Assembly (NCBI GenBank): GCA_029204225.1
Contig: CM055113.1
Coordinates: 22,701,605 to 22,765,604 of the forward strand
Direction: 5' to 3'
Length of the DNA stretch: 64,000 nt
Source: Diphasiastrum complanatum
Taxonomy: Eukaryota > Streptophyta > Lycopodiopsida > Lycopodiales > Lycopodiaceae
Shown here: positions 35,046 through 47,304 of the stretch, in pieces
How positions within the stretch are numbered: the first letter of the stretch is position 1
Layout of the letters: the number at the start of each line of letters is the position of its first letter
The notes under the pieces: generated by a model
What the model saw: only the letters and a program-made list of their open reading frames with translations
The model's database searches: none
What the model was told of the DNA's origin: nothing
Position numbers and translations under genes: made by a program

Positions 35046-38000
35046 CTACATTGTGTCAACTTTCAAGGGTTGAAGCAACAAACTCTTTATGCTACACAAA
35101 CTAGAGCTTGTAAGTGTTTGAAGCTCTGTGCCAAACTCTGCTGATCCAAACTGGGCATCATTCCAGCCCTTGGTACAACCATACCCAGGCTGTATAGGAG
35201 GTAGCAGGGTTTTGCTCACGGTGGTCCAAGTTACACATTGGTTCACATGATTCTTTTCTGATGCATAAGCCTTCAGAAAACAAGATTAAGTTCAGACTTC
35301 AGGAGATTCAGACAGTAACACAAACTTATACAGAAGGTAGCCCTACCTTAGTTGGTGATTAGATGGATAAGGGGCGCACTAAAATTCGATGTACCTCAAA
35401 GCAAATGTGTCCAGCATTGAAGAAGTTCCATTCTGTTCCAAAAAGCACAAGAATGATTGGATTCAGATCCTCTTTCATCATATAAGATTTATTATGAATT
35501 TGAGCGTTACATGTAAAAATTCATGTCTAGGGTGGGTAAACTCAACATCGAGTGTATAGAACTATGATTGAAGATTGCTTTCTCATCACTATACGAGCAG
35601 ACCTGCAACGCTTCTTCTGAAATGCTCAAGAGAGCAAGCTGCTTTCGAGCATCTTACGGATGGGGCGGCCGGCATTAAGCCGCTTTTCTTCAAAATAAGC
35701 GATGAAGGAAGCCTGGGAACCAAAGGCGATTTAAGCATAAGGTTTCTGGTGGCTCCTTTATTCTTTTCAAAGCAACACTGCAAGAAGTTGTACGTGGTGT
35801 GATTTCAAACCAGGAGGCTTGTAAACCAGTTCTATTGAACGGAATACAATACTTTCTCCTCTTTACTACCTTTCTACGATTACACATGCATCGGAAGTTG
35901 TATGATCAAAAGCATGATTTAAGATCCTAGAAGGAAAAATTGGTCTGGACTTCATTTTGCATGCCAATACGTCCGTAATAAAACCAATGCAATTGTCAGC
36001 AGACACAGCGCTTCACGCTTTTGCTTTCAGCAACTTATTTTTAAGAAAATTAAGAAAAGACGTATCTACTGATCTCTCTTACATACCAGAGATTATCGTT
36101 GTCACCATCAGGTCGTTGAAGCAGCACGTTTACATAGAAGCAGCTTTTAGGTACTTCGATCCCGTACTGACAAAATGAAAAGTACTAGAAAGAAATAGCC
36201 ATCAACAAACTGTCCAGTCATCAAGTTCTCCTTTTTGATCTTAAAGAGATAAATGATGGAATTCTGGAAATTTTCAATTTTCAGGAAGCTTTTGCAAATG
36301 AAGATTGAGAATACTAACATGGCAAGTCCAAAATAGTTGCCGCTGATAAAAACCTTTGTTCTCTGGTAAATTTTTTGCTATTCCTGGTAACGATACATGG
36401 AATCGTGGATTTGGTGAACAGTTGCAAGTTTTGATTCAGAAATTATCAACAATAATATGTATGTGCGGAGCTCTGGCGTAATAGTATTAGCAGTATACAA
36501 AACTAATATATGAATTGAAAAACAGCTTCCGTTTTTTGACGTGCTTGCGCAACTTACATGTTGAGTTTACACACATTGAAAACGTTTGAACTTCTTTTCG
36601 ATCGTCCCTTTCGTTAATTATATAAAGACATGCACCCTGGGAGAATACCTGCTATATGGCCTTGTTTCATTGAGGGCAACACACAGCATTGGAACTCATG
36701 GCTAATATCTCCATTATCGCAGTGTAAAATATCGGTCATATCAATAATCTGTCCATCACTGAACTTGTTTCTCCATGCCTCGGGCAAGACAGATATCGGC
36801 TGTTTTTGCAAGTACATGATGTCTCGATGAGTTTCCTCTAAGAAAATTATCTGAATCTAATTATCTAAGGAGACTAGAATAAGTGGCACATCTCAGATTG
36901 TAGATACTGCGAAAAGAAGTCAATAGGCTAGAAAAGAATATCCCTCACATGTTACAGCCTGCAGATGCAGAATAGAACCAAGATTATTGGTAGGGATTCG
37001 GGCATGTTGCAGCTACTTAAGGCACTAGTTTCTGTCGATTAAGATGTATAATAATCATATAGATCTATAGCTGTCTATGAGCCACATTTGAATTTTGAGT
37101 ACTTCATGGACCAGTCCCCAAATCTAAATTACTGCGGAGATCCTATTGTTAAGCGTATCACGAATCATGATCCATGAGTCGATGAGCATTTGTCTTACTT
37201 TTGCTCGTCGGAAGCATAGAACGTCTGGAGAAAAGACAAAAACTAGCTGGTCGTCTTTGTCAAGATGCACAGCCTCCTACATAATACAAAGGAATACGGT
37301 TACAGACTCACAGTATCCACACATATACCAGAAAAACTTTACAGGTAACTAAGTAATCTATCATCTATGCTGATTGCTGTACATGTGTAGTAGGCGACCT
37401 CTCTTACCAGTGAGAGAGCCAGTAAAGGTTGTCCCTCCTCCCAGGTAGCAATATTCCCCATAAGGAGTACATCATCGTCCAAAGACGTCCAGCCTTGTTT
37501 GAGAAGAGACGAAACTAGACCGTGCTGTATAGCTCGTCGCAGTATGGTACCAGAAGTAATGTCATCGTCGTCCTTCTCAACCGTGACCTATTGGATCCAT
37601 GCGGAATATGAAATACGGCATTAGTTTTAGTTGAATCTGGGAATATGTACATTGCTGTAATTGTTTTGCATGATAGCAGTGGGGCTAAATTTTTGTGGCA
37701 AATTAACTTTTACGGGCTACTTGATCCTCCGGTTATTTATGCTCAAGAAATTAGTTGGGGATAGCTTTCTGATCTGAGGTTATATCAGCTAACAATAATA
37801 TAAGTGTTAGCCAGGAAGCACGGAGAATCGAAATAAACAGCTGAATTCTATCCAATTTATCAGCTGGTTAAAGTTTTAGACGGATTTTGGCGATACCATT
37901 CTTGAAGATCGATGAAGACAGAAAACCTCTATGTTTTTTGGATGAATCAATTTCTGTAGTTGGTACCTGCAGCTCAAACTTCTCATTCTCGATGGCCCTC

Positions 38001-38481
38001 TGCACTGCTTCATATTGGCTGGTCTGGTGGTGGCAACCGAAGGTAAGCACATGCTTTACGCTATCATTCACAGCAAACACATTATAGTGCAATTTAAAAG
38101 TATATGCATACTTTCAAAGTCTACGTTCCTCGCAAGATAAGTCGGGGGCTGGAACAGGCAAAAGCTAACGAGTTTCGCACAACAAATATACACGATAGAT
38201 AGAACCTTAATCAAATAGACAAATTGGGCCATACATACTTCACAAACGGTACAAATTGTAGATTCATTCAGTGGAAAAGCGACGCAAGCGGATCCACCTG
38301 CTGCAGATTCTAATTGTCTACATACAAGTGTGAGGATTTGCATGTGGTTGAACTGACACCCCGCGGCTCCATTCGTCGCAGCTTTCTCGCTTAATCGTAA
38401 GACCATTTTTTTGAATCCGCCAGAAAGTGAGACAGGTGAGTGAGCATATAGCACTCCTTTGTGTTGGAAAAGTTTGGCCAT
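35046..38481 (-). CDS. Multi-exon gene resembling animal C18orf63 (DUF4708 family)
   Basis: Minus-strand exons with GT-AG edges: 38481-38239, 38053-37967, 37587-37408, 37276-37199, 36835-36649, 36353-36319 (weak), 36166-36087, 35777-35658, 35469-35395 and 35270-35046 (stop). Most have phase-0 edges (81, 29, 60, 26, 40, 25 and 74 codons). From memory of human C18orf63, the plant exons align in order: QILTLVCRQL with the MKMCRQL region, QGWTSLDDDVLLMG with the AWNKTGHLLIQG region, CCVLPSMKQGHI with CYVLPSMKMGQI, and YGIEVPKSC with YGYKLPGDC. The last three exons do not align with what I recall and could be a plant-specific tail. The join after 36087 is not in frame with 35777, so a small exon is missing or an edge is wrong. 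Function is unknown. No transposon is inserted in it. Confidence 0.65.
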
Positions 38482-38956
38482 AGCCAGCTCTTTTCAGAAA
38501 ACACAGACAAACGGTAGAGCTGCTGGTGCAATTGTACTCAGATTTGGGGAATGATTTACTCCAACCTTGTTGCCTTGCCTTTGATGTGTTTTGGGGCTTC
38601 CCTAATTGTGGAAGGGTTGGACTTGTGCTATGGGGCACCCACATAAGGTGCCTTCCCTTGCGCAATGCCAGAGTCCTAGAAAATTGAGACTTTTGTCACA
38701 AATTTCAAGTGGAGAAAGGCCCTCAGAAAAATTGAAACTTCTGTCACAAATTTCAAGTGGAGACTAATAATTAGTCGTCATATAGCACATGATCCATGGG
38801 CTATGTGGCATCTAGTCATTATTTGATTGTCCACTAGAGCTCTAGTGGAAGGTATTAGTCTTTGACAACATGTAACTATTGATTTAAGGTGACTCTAAAT
38901 GTAAAGGGAAAATGAATGCGTTCTTTTAGTGATGATAAATAAAATTGTATGAAGTT

Positions 38957-39440
38957 TTAGGGTGGGGGGGGGGGGGGGGGGGCGGGGTTGGAGGTTAGGT
39001 GGAAGGCCCCTCTCATAGCGGAATTGCTGAGGAGGTGGACCTTCCAAGACGTGAAAACTTTTTTTGCCATAATTTTGTTTTTACATGCACCTTCCGCGCG
39101 GAAGGTCATGTAAAACAAAGTAAAATTTTTTACATGCACCTTCTGCATCCTAGAAGGTGCATGTAAATCGAAAAAAAAAGGAGGTGCACAGAGTCCACTG
39201 TGGGAGGTACCTCCTAAGAATTTTTTTTTTAGGATGGGGGGTCACCCTACGAGGCCGTTCAGCGAGGAAGGGCCTTCGGCCGAGGGCGGTAGCCCGAAAT
39301 GGAAAGCCCTTCCCATAGTGGGACGACTGAACAGGTGCACCTTCCTCGACATGAAAACTTTTTTTAAAACCTTTTTGGTGCCTTAACTTATTTACATGCA
39401 CCTTCCGCATCCCGGAAGGTGCATGTAAAATTTTTTTAAA
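38957..39440. repeat. Fold-back repeat block built on TACATGCACCTTC
   Basis: Three hairpins have arms TTTTACATGCACCTTC and GAAGGTGCATGTAAA (about 39087-39115, 39131-39168 and 39391-39427). The flanking unit, starting TGGAAGGCCCCTCTCATAG at 38999 and TGGAAAGCCCTTCCCATAG at 39299, is duplicated with a period near 300 bp. A run of about 19 G lies at 38965-38982. Related single arms occur at 22673 and 33370. Frames here are not coding. Confidence 0.75.
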
Positions 39441-39479
39441 AAAGGGAGGCGCACAAGTTCCGTTGTGGTCCTTTTTCTT

Positions 39480-41940
39480 CATAAAAAAGGAAAAAATGAT
39501 TTTACGTTAGAAGAAATACTCAAAACTTTAGAGACTTCGTTCACAAATTAGAATCAATGTATACCCAACTTTAATTGAGCCTGTAGGCAAGGCTCCATCG
39601 TCATCTGCCGACGGAGGACATAAATAGATGCCATCATGATTTGTAGGTCCAACAAAATCAACTTGCTTTTCAGCACTCGAAAATATAAAGAAAAAGTTCA
39701 CATATAAAAAATTAGCTTGTCTCTTTATAGTTGCAACATGAGTTTAACTAATTACACTCACAATAACAAATAAAATGTTATAAAATAGGACTAGAAAAAC
39801 AAATGTTTTTTGAAAACCAAGTGTTGATTGATATATCTTGTTTCTCATTCAATCCAATTTGTACAATAGATATTCAATATTTTTCTCCCACATGCAATGA
39901 TTATCATGTGCGCACTATCACAGATGTACTGTCAAACAATCTACTTAAATATATTCCATTAGTGCTCTTACTTGTCTAAGACAATGTGTCCATCGAGAAA
40001 GAAGGTGGTCCACTGTTTGAAGGGAATAGTTAGCAGGATATGAGAGGTCAACATGAACATAATCTGGCAATGGCTGATCACACTGAGGCTAAATTTTCGA
40101 GATGATGTTATCACGATTATTCTCATAAGGAGGGCTTGTGCTTCTCAACATCCTAAATTGAAAATCTAAAGAGAATGCTTATTGTATCTATTCATTCAAT
40201 GGGTGACTTAGATGGTGTTTAAGTGTCAACAAGTATTGCATGTTGCCAAGGGGGTGTATCTAAGGGTGTTCAAGAGATAGTTTAAGTCTTTATGATTGTG
40301 AGAATAGGCTGATTTTCATGACATGTTTTATGTACAACATTGGTTCCACATTGATAACATTGTCATTGCCATTAGCATCTACTTGAAAGTATTGAAAACT
40401 AATTATGCTAATTTATTAACTTAATGATGGAATGCCATTGAGAATTCAAACATCAATTATCTTATATCTATAAAATTTATAATTGCAAGGTTGTTTGAGA
40501 GCGGAGGGGGAGCGAGGAGTAGAGCCATATGGTTTGGAGCGCATGATCTAGATCGTGGTCTTTGATGTGGATCATAGTCTTTGGTTGCCGTCTTCTTGCT
40601 ATTCTGTTGTGTATTGGAGAACCCTCTCACATTTGCATCTTCTCTGGTGATTCTGCTTGCTCTTCACTCTTCACTCTTAGTGCCTATGCTGTGTTTCTTA
40701 ACACTGCTCTACGATTCTCTACTCCCATGTAAGATTTGCTCAACTCTTCCCCTACTATATTGAAAATTGTGTTTCTTAACACATTACCTAGCCCCTCTAT
40801 CTGAGCTCCTCTCCTTTTGCTTCTCTCTCTGCTCTCTACCCTCGTGCTTGCTGCTACTTTGGAAAGTGTGTCCCCATTAGAGGAGTTCTAAACTCTAGAA
40901 CAACCCTTTGTAAAGATGCTTTTTATTTTTTATTATTTGTTTCTTAATTTCGTCCGGCATGTGGCCCAATCATAATGCATATATTCGAAATCTACGTAAC
41001 GTAGATGAAATTAAGAGTTATAGAAATAAACTTTTAAAAATTTTAAGATTGCCGCCGGGCAGCATGAAAGCATTCTATTGGTAGACAATGTCTGCCCTGA
41101 ACGTATCCATCTGCCCGACGACAATGTCTCTATTTAAATTTTTAACCATACTAGTTGATAAATTGGTAAACTTCAAGCTACACAGGTACAAGTCACGTTC
41201 GACAATAACCATAGTTACCACATGTAGTTACTATCATCCAAAATCCTAGTCACATTTAATAAGTCTAATGGAACTTTGAATCTAGATTCAATGTCATAGA
41301 TTTGAGAATTTGGTGCTGCACTTGTGGCAACAATTACTATGGCTAGGAGACCAAGATCCAAAATTGAATCGGTGATGCTTCACAATGAGAAGGATGAAGC
41401 TGGAAATTGAAACCAATAAGATACATGAAAAACTCATGGGTTCTACAACATCCATCCTCAAAAGGCATGTTTCGACCAAGGAAAAGATGACATTCAAATC
41501 TTATTGGAAATCTAAGATCTTTGAGTTTAGGACTTCTCTAGGAGGGCAATCAATCTCAGAAGTCTTGGTTCAATATGTCTATATGCATTCAGAACTATAT
41601 CTACAAGATTTCAATATTCATGATTCTGCCAGATTTGATAAAAAAGGAGGCAAAATCATCATCAGACCTAATAACTTTTTACCCTCTTACAGGGTACCTT
41701 CATCGAGTTACATATGATGGGAACCGCGAGGTTCCAAAGATGAAGACCGGATAGAGCCGACTTGGCAGGACTAGCTACTACTATTGCTTGCGGTCCAATT
41801 CTCTTTCAAGCCCCAGATCGTTTGTGATGATCCGTTGTAAAATTAAACCTGCAAACAACAGACAATGTTGAGTAAGGTAACAACAAAAAGTTATCTACTA
41901 CTAGCATGCATTTCAATATTGCAGATCATACACATTACAA
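39480..41940. other. Spacer without recognisable gene
   Basis: AT-rich sequence. A 110-codon plus-strand frame at 41385-41717 has no recognisable motif, and an upstream frame (MARRPRSKIESVMLHNEKDE at about 41342) ends in a stop after a few codons. I cannot support either as a gene. Confidence 0.4.
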
Positions 41941-41989
41941 AACGGAGCATTGCGAAAATCGCTTCTATTATCAGAACTGAATTTACAAT

Positions 41990-42570
41990 ACTTTCTTAAG
42001 CGCAGTATGTTTCCCAAATCAGCGCGTTTGCACAAGAGAGATGTTCTCTATGTTGTGTATTTCGATAAAATGCTGCCCGTGCTTGGCAATGTGACTTCTC
42101 CATCCCTTGTGATGACCAGATACTCAGGCTTCCATATGTGTTTGCAAAAAGTGTTGTATGATCTCTTAATATATGTTGCACATGTCAAAATCGTAGTGTC
42201 AGCCTTATGCTCTGATCAAAATATATAGTTCAATAGAAAGCAGATCTAATAATTTCTACTAACCATGTAATGAGTGACGTGATTTGCTCCCCATGATTTT
42301 GATACTGCATCAACAAATTCGACACAAGTCTTTTATAGAGCTTACTTATCAATATCAGAAAATTTATCTTTTCTTAGAATTTTTATTATATTGTCATGCT
42401 TTCTCCATACGTCAACTTTTAGTAATCTAGTTGAGACCCTCACCTCAAAGTCATGAGTGGCAGCAATGATATCTTTCCAGATTGAGTGTTGAATATCAGA
42501 AGCCTTACCTGTGTGGTCTGATAGGAATCGACATGCTTTTGCTCCTCCTATGCTTGGCTTAGTAGGAATA
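41990..42570 (-). pseudogene. C-terminal half of a dismembered minus-strand coding relic
   Basis: A minus-strand frame from about 42547 to 42263 (about 95 codons, two stops) reads ACRFLSDHTGKASDIQHSIW, then EFVDAVSKSWGANHVTHYM. Further down, ILRDHTTLFANTYGSLSIW and SSQGMEKSHCQARAAFYRNT occur at 42181-42030. The H..HI..H...L....GSL..WS.QGMEKSH pattern is what I recall near the C-terminus of large uncharacterised mobile-element-like proteins in eukaryotes. Copia C is inserted just upstream at 42604. The probable N-terminal part lies at 48.2-50.3 kb on the same strand. Confidence 0.45.
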
Positions 42571-42603
42571 TTTCTTGAATTCTTAAAAGCTTTTCATCTT
42601 TCT

Positions 42604-43516
42604 TGTAGAACACCTGATCAGACAAATCTCGATTCTACTAACAAAGTGCGTAGTTTACTTGACAAACGATGAGAAAGAAACGAACACGAACTCGAAATAT
42701 TTCTATTCATGATCAAGCTCGAAGGATTCATAAAATTTATCTTGCTTGAAACTCGAAAGATTCGCGAAACAAGTTCTTGTAGAAGCTCGTGGTTTTTTGT
42801 TGAAACTCGAAAGATTCGCGAACAGAATCTTGTCATGAAATATTCTGTTTCTAGTTCAAACCTCAGATGTCGCAAAATTGTTGCAAACAATTCATGAAAT
42901 CCTTTGATTCTTCTTCAAGCTCAAAGACTATCATCTGTCGTGAACATTTCGGGAAACACGAAAATGTCGTGAAGAGACAAGTGTCACGAATAATTCACGA
43001 AACACGAGGCTATGACGAAGAGATAGACTATAGTGAATAATTTGTGAACAGAAATTATTTGACCCTGGATACAGCGCGTTGATTTGAACATCAACCGTCG
43101 TAAACGGTTAGATCTACTGCTATAAAATCAAAAGGCCAAAAGACTTGTAATTAAAAGGCCAAAAGACCAGCCCTATAGCAATATAAATACACGTGCACTA
43201 CTCGTTGTAACACTGAAAGAACTCTCAGATTCATTCAATAAGAGACACACGAGATAAGACAACAAGAGATGTATGCTGCTTTAGATTAGAATTATCAATT
43301 CATTTTTGATCAATAGTTTTTGTTTGTCTCTTAAATTGTCTTAAGTTGTCTCTTAAATCCGCATATTATTTTCGCACGCTAATTCAATCAAGGTAAATAC
43401 TGTTCTATTAGTACATAAATCAGAAACAAACCCGATTGAAGACATTGATATTAGTTTAATTCATTCAAACTTTCATCGTGTTTTTTTGTGAAAGAATAAT
43501 TACTATTTTTCCTACA
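42604..43516 (+). repeat. 5' LTR of copia C
   Basis: The 913-bp LTR carries several palindromic TTCGCGAA motifs (for example near 42765 and 42813) and many GTCGTGAA/CACGAA variants. It ends CCTACA, one base before the PBS. Confidence 0.9.
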
Positions 43517-43606
43517 GTGGTATCAGAGCAAAATAGTATTGATACAGTGATATCAGAGCATATCAGAACTGATACAGTGGTATTAGAGCGAGTCAGAGTT
43601 GATACA
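43517..43606 (+). repeat. Primer-binding site triplicated as three 30-bp tandem units
   Basis: Three consecutive 30-base units start GTGGTATCAGAGC (43517), GTGATATCAGAGC (43547) and GTGGTATTAGAGC (43577); each ends TTGATACA or CTGATACA. ATGGTATC at 43607 begins a partial fourth. Unit 1 holds the exact PBS TGGTATCAGAGC at 43518-43529. Because 30 is a multiple of three, the frame at 43478-43714 also shows a 10-residue repeat (TVVSEQNSID, TVISEHIRTD, TVVLERVRVD). Confidence 0.95.
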
Positions 43607-44410
43607 ATGGTATCTTCATACCCCTCTCAACATTCTTCATACATCCATCAGCAAATCGCATTTGGAGTTATTCAAAAAATAGAAGATGTCGTCGATCAAC
43701 AATATTCAGGCTAAGATCACTATGATTTTGGATCCAGAAGGTTCAAACTACTTGATTTGAAAATTAAAGACTTCACTCATATTGAAGGGCGAAGGTCTTT
43801 GGCAATGGATAAAACCAATATAGGAGAAGCTAATAGCTACTCCTGGCCAAGAACTTTGAGAATGGAGTTTAAGAAATGACAAAGCTATAGCAATTATTGC
43901 GTCTTCAGTGCATGACAATATACTGCTAGATTCTACATCAATTTTGAATGCAAAAGATTTATGGGAAGAATTGCAAACCAAAAATGAGACTCGATCTCGT
44001 AATCAAATCATGTTATTGGAAAACCAATTTATTTACCTACAATGGGACGACAAAGAGTTGAACACATTCGTATGAAAGATAAAAGACCCGTTTATTTTCT
44101 TGCAAAATTTCAACGCAGAAAATGCAATTTCAAAGGAAAAATAACTTAGTTATTTTCTTTGAGCCCTACCTAGGTCATTCCACACAACTCGAACCTTATT
44201 GGCGAAACATGCGACAATGACACTTCAAAAGGCAATAGACGAAGTTAAAGAGGAAGTACGCTAAGACGATAATGGTGATTCCAAAAATTCTCTATTTACT
44301 CAGAAGAATAAATCTTCTAAGAAGTCTAAGTTTAAGAGGGAGTCGTCTAAAAAGAATGAGTCTAAGACAAATGATCAACAATCTGGAAAACAACAGAAAA
44401 TTTTTGGTGA
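43607..44410 (+). pseudogene. Copia C gag remnant
   Basis: Scattered frames across 43690-44370 carry gag-like pieces (an ILLDSTSILNAKDLWEELQT-like stretch at 43918-43980) with many stops and shifts. A Lys/Ser-rich tail (KFKRESSKKNESKTNDQQSG, 44327-44390) would precede a zinc knuckle in an intact copy, but the sequence jumps straight to integrase. Confidence 0.55.
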
Positions 44411-44596
44411 ATTGTGCATTCAGATATTTGTGGACCATTTGGAGTATTGTCATTGGGTGATGCAAAGTACTTCATTACGTTTATTGATGACTTCAGCAAA
44501 TTCGCTGTAGTATACTTTTTACGTACAAAATCTGAAGCTTTCAAAAAATTAGCTGAGTATATGAAATTCTCAAAAACTATTATGAGCTACCAATGA
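44411..44596 (+). pseudogene. Copia C integrase fragment
   Basis: VHSDICGPFGVLSLGDAKYF and ITFIDDFSKFAVVYFLRTKS give the first part of the integrase core with both Asp-containing blocks. The frame ends at 44596. The second Asp and the Glu region are deleted, and the sequence continues at the hinge before RT. Confidence 0.8.
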
Positions 44597-44629
44597 CGAC
44601 ATAAGTAAAACAAGCAAAAGATGAAAGAG

Positions 44630-45786
44630 AATTACCAGATTCAGAGGGAGATCAAGATCGAGTACCTAACAGACTCGAATCACCAGTTCGAATTCTAGTA
44701 GACAAGATCGAATCAAAATCGAACTCAAAACCTGTAGAATCGAACTCGAAAACACCTGTGAGAAGATTTGACAGACAACGAAAACCATCAGAAAGGTATG
44801 GTCAGGATGTTTTTAACACAACCATCGAATTTTGTGGTTTTTTTGATGCACCTCAAACATTCGAAGAAGCTGTTGATGGATCAGATAAAGATCGTTGGAT
44901 TTAAGTAATAGAGGTTGAAATGTCATCCATGTATAAGAAAAATGTATGGACACTTGCACCTATATCTGATGGCAGAAAACCAGTCAAATGCAAGTGGATC
45001 TACAAGATCAAAACAGGTCATGATGGAGAAAACATCAGATACAAAACAAGGTTAGTTTCTAAAGGATTTTCACAGCAGTATGGAATTGACTACACTGATG
45101 CTTTCTCATTGGTAGTCAAACATACATCAATTTGCTTGTTATTTGCGTATGCAATGGCTCATGATCTAAAAATCCATATTGTGGATGAGAAGACTGCTTT
45201 CTTGCATGCATAATTGGAAGAAGACTTATTCAAGGACCAACCACTTGGTTTTGTAAGCCAAGAATATCCAAAATAGGGATGTCACATGAATAAAAACATT
45301 TATGGCTGGAAACAAGCAGCAAGACAATGGTATAGAAAGAAGGATGAAGCACTACGTTCCTTAGGCTTCAAACCTCTATTTGTTGAATCAAATGTCTATA
45401 TCAAGCATGTCCAAAATGAAATAATCATTCTAGTTGTTTATGTTGATGACACGCTTATCTTCTCAAGAAGAGTCAAAAGAGACATTTCTGAAATATTTGA
45501 GATTGTTGACCTAGGAGAAGCTAAAATCTATCTAGGCTTGCAGATCCAAAGAGACTTTGAAGGTGGTAAGTTGTATCTTCACCAACAAAAGTACACTCAA
45601 AAGATCATTGAAGACTTTAACATGCTTGAATACAAAGGTGTGCATACTCCCATGATACCTAGAACAATACTGAGCAAGGCAGATTGTTCGCAGACTCTCG
45701 AGGAAGAGAAGCGAATGGCCAAAACACCCTATTGTAGGCTGATAGGATCATTGTTATATCTAGCAGACAACACCAGACTGATATAG
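44630..45786 (+). pseudogene. Copia C reverse transcriptase
   Basis: A charged hinge (NSKPVESNSKTPVRRFDRQR) precedes the RT. CKWIYKIKTGHDGENIRYKT, SKGFSQQYGIDYTDAFS and IYGWKQAARQWYRKK are RT blocks; YVDDTLIFS at 45439-45465 retains the catalytic pair of Asp. Stops lie near 44904, 45211 and 45276. The frame ends at LADNTRLI-stop, where the copia motif RPDI is expected. Confidence 0.85.
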
Positions 45787-46394
45787 CATTTGCAGTATAC
45801 AGGCCGAGCCAATATAATTAGAACCTAGGATCGTTGCATTGGAAGTTGGCAAAAAAATACTACAATATCTCCAAAAAACGAAAGACTATGGGCTATGTTA
45901 TTAAGCTGGATTTCACATTGAATCTTATAGTGACGCAAGCTAGGCATCCATGAAGGATGATAGCAAAAGTATGAGGTTGTACTCTAGTATCTGGCGCAGC
46001 CATACTTTGGATAAGCAAGAAGCAAACAACAGTAGCTCAAGCTTCTTGTGAGGCCGAATATGTAGCAGTAGCCAAGATGGCAAATGAGCTGATCTGGATC
46101 AAACAGATGTTGGAAGGATTTGATGAATCTATTTCTAAATCTTATGTCTTGTTAATGGATAACACATAAGAAATATATCTTACGAAAGATCCGGTATTTC
46201 ACTCGAAAATGAAGCACATAGCTATCAAGTATCATGTAATTCAAGACTTAGTCGAGAAGAAGATACTGAAGACAATCTTCATACCTACAGAGGAAATGAT
46301 AGCCAATATCTTTACAAAGCCACTCAGTAAAGCTTTGTTCGAGAAGCAACGAAGAAGATTGGAGTTAATCCAACTGCCCACTTTGACAGGGAGC
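45787..46394 (+). pseudogene. Copia C RNase H, heavily decayed
   Basis: Only the end is readable in one frame: KHIAIKYHVIQDLVEKKILK followed by MIANIFTKPLSKALFEK at 46209-46370, the C-terminus of copia RNase H. Upstream pieces such as SCEAEYVAVAKMANELIWIK (about 46044-46105) occur in other frames. Confidence 0.75.
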
Positions 46395-47221
46395 TGTAGA
46401 ACATCTGATCAGACAAATCTCGATTCTACTAACAAAGTGCACAATTTACTTGACAAACGATGAGAAAGAAACGAACGCAAACTCAAAACATTTCTATTCG
46501 TGATCAACCTTGAAGGATTCGTGAAATTTATCTTGCTTGAACCTCGAAAGATTTGCGACATAGTTTCTTGTAGAAGCTCATGGTTTCTTGTTGAATCTCA
46601 AAAGATTCGTGAACAGAATTTTGTCGCAAAATATTCTGTTTCTAGTTTAAACCTTAGATGTTGCAAAATTGTCGCAAACAATTTGCAAAACACGAAAATG
46701 TCACGAAGAGACAAGTGTCACCAATAATTCATGAAACACAAAGTTGTGACGAAGAGATAGACTGTCGCGAATAATTCGCGAACAGAAATTATTCGACCCT
46801 AGAAACAGAGCATCTATTCGAATATCAACCGTCATAAATGGTTAGGTCTACAGTTAAGAATTAAAAGGTCAAAAGACCTGTAATTAAAAGGCCAAAAGAC
46901 CAGTCTTGTAGGAATATAAATACATGTGTAGTACTCGTTATAACTCTCTCACACTGAAGAGACTCTCAGACTCATTCAATCAGAGACACAACAACGAGAT
47001 AAGACAACAATAGATTTATACTAATTCAGATTCAGAATTATAAACTCATTTTTGATCAATAGTTTTTGTTTGTCTAAATTGTCTTGTCTCTTAAATCCGA
47101 ATATTATTTTCGCATGCTAATTCAATCAAGGTAAATACTGTTTTATTAGTACATAGATCAGAAACAAACTCGATTGAAGACACTGATATTAGTTTAATTT
47201 ATTCAAACTTTTTTTTCTACA
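46395..47221 (+). repeat. 3' LTR of copia C
   Basis: This 827-bp copy of the 5' LTR is shorter by several deletions. A short purine run (ACAGGGAG) precedes it as a weak polypurine tract. Confidence 0.9.
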
Positions 47222-47304
47222 TTTTTGTATTTTGACATGTCCCTTATGAAGTCCTGCTTTCGATAGAACATCTTCTAATCAAGAGATAGTTTCCTTCTAT
47301 TGAC

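Larger units (their letters stand above)
42604..47221 (+). mobile_element. Copia element C with both LTRs, internally deleted
   Basis: LTRs at 42604-43516 and 46395-47221 flank a PBS region, broken gag, half an integrase, RT and a decayed RNase H. Protease and much of integrase are missing. Both LTRs start TGTAGAACA and end in CTACA; the 3' LTR lacks about 50 bases near its right end. Flanking bases TTTCT (42599-42603) and TTTTT (47222-47226) could be a target duplication with one change. It sits inside the minus-strand relic described at 41990-42570 and 48.2-50.3 kb. Confidence 0.9.
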
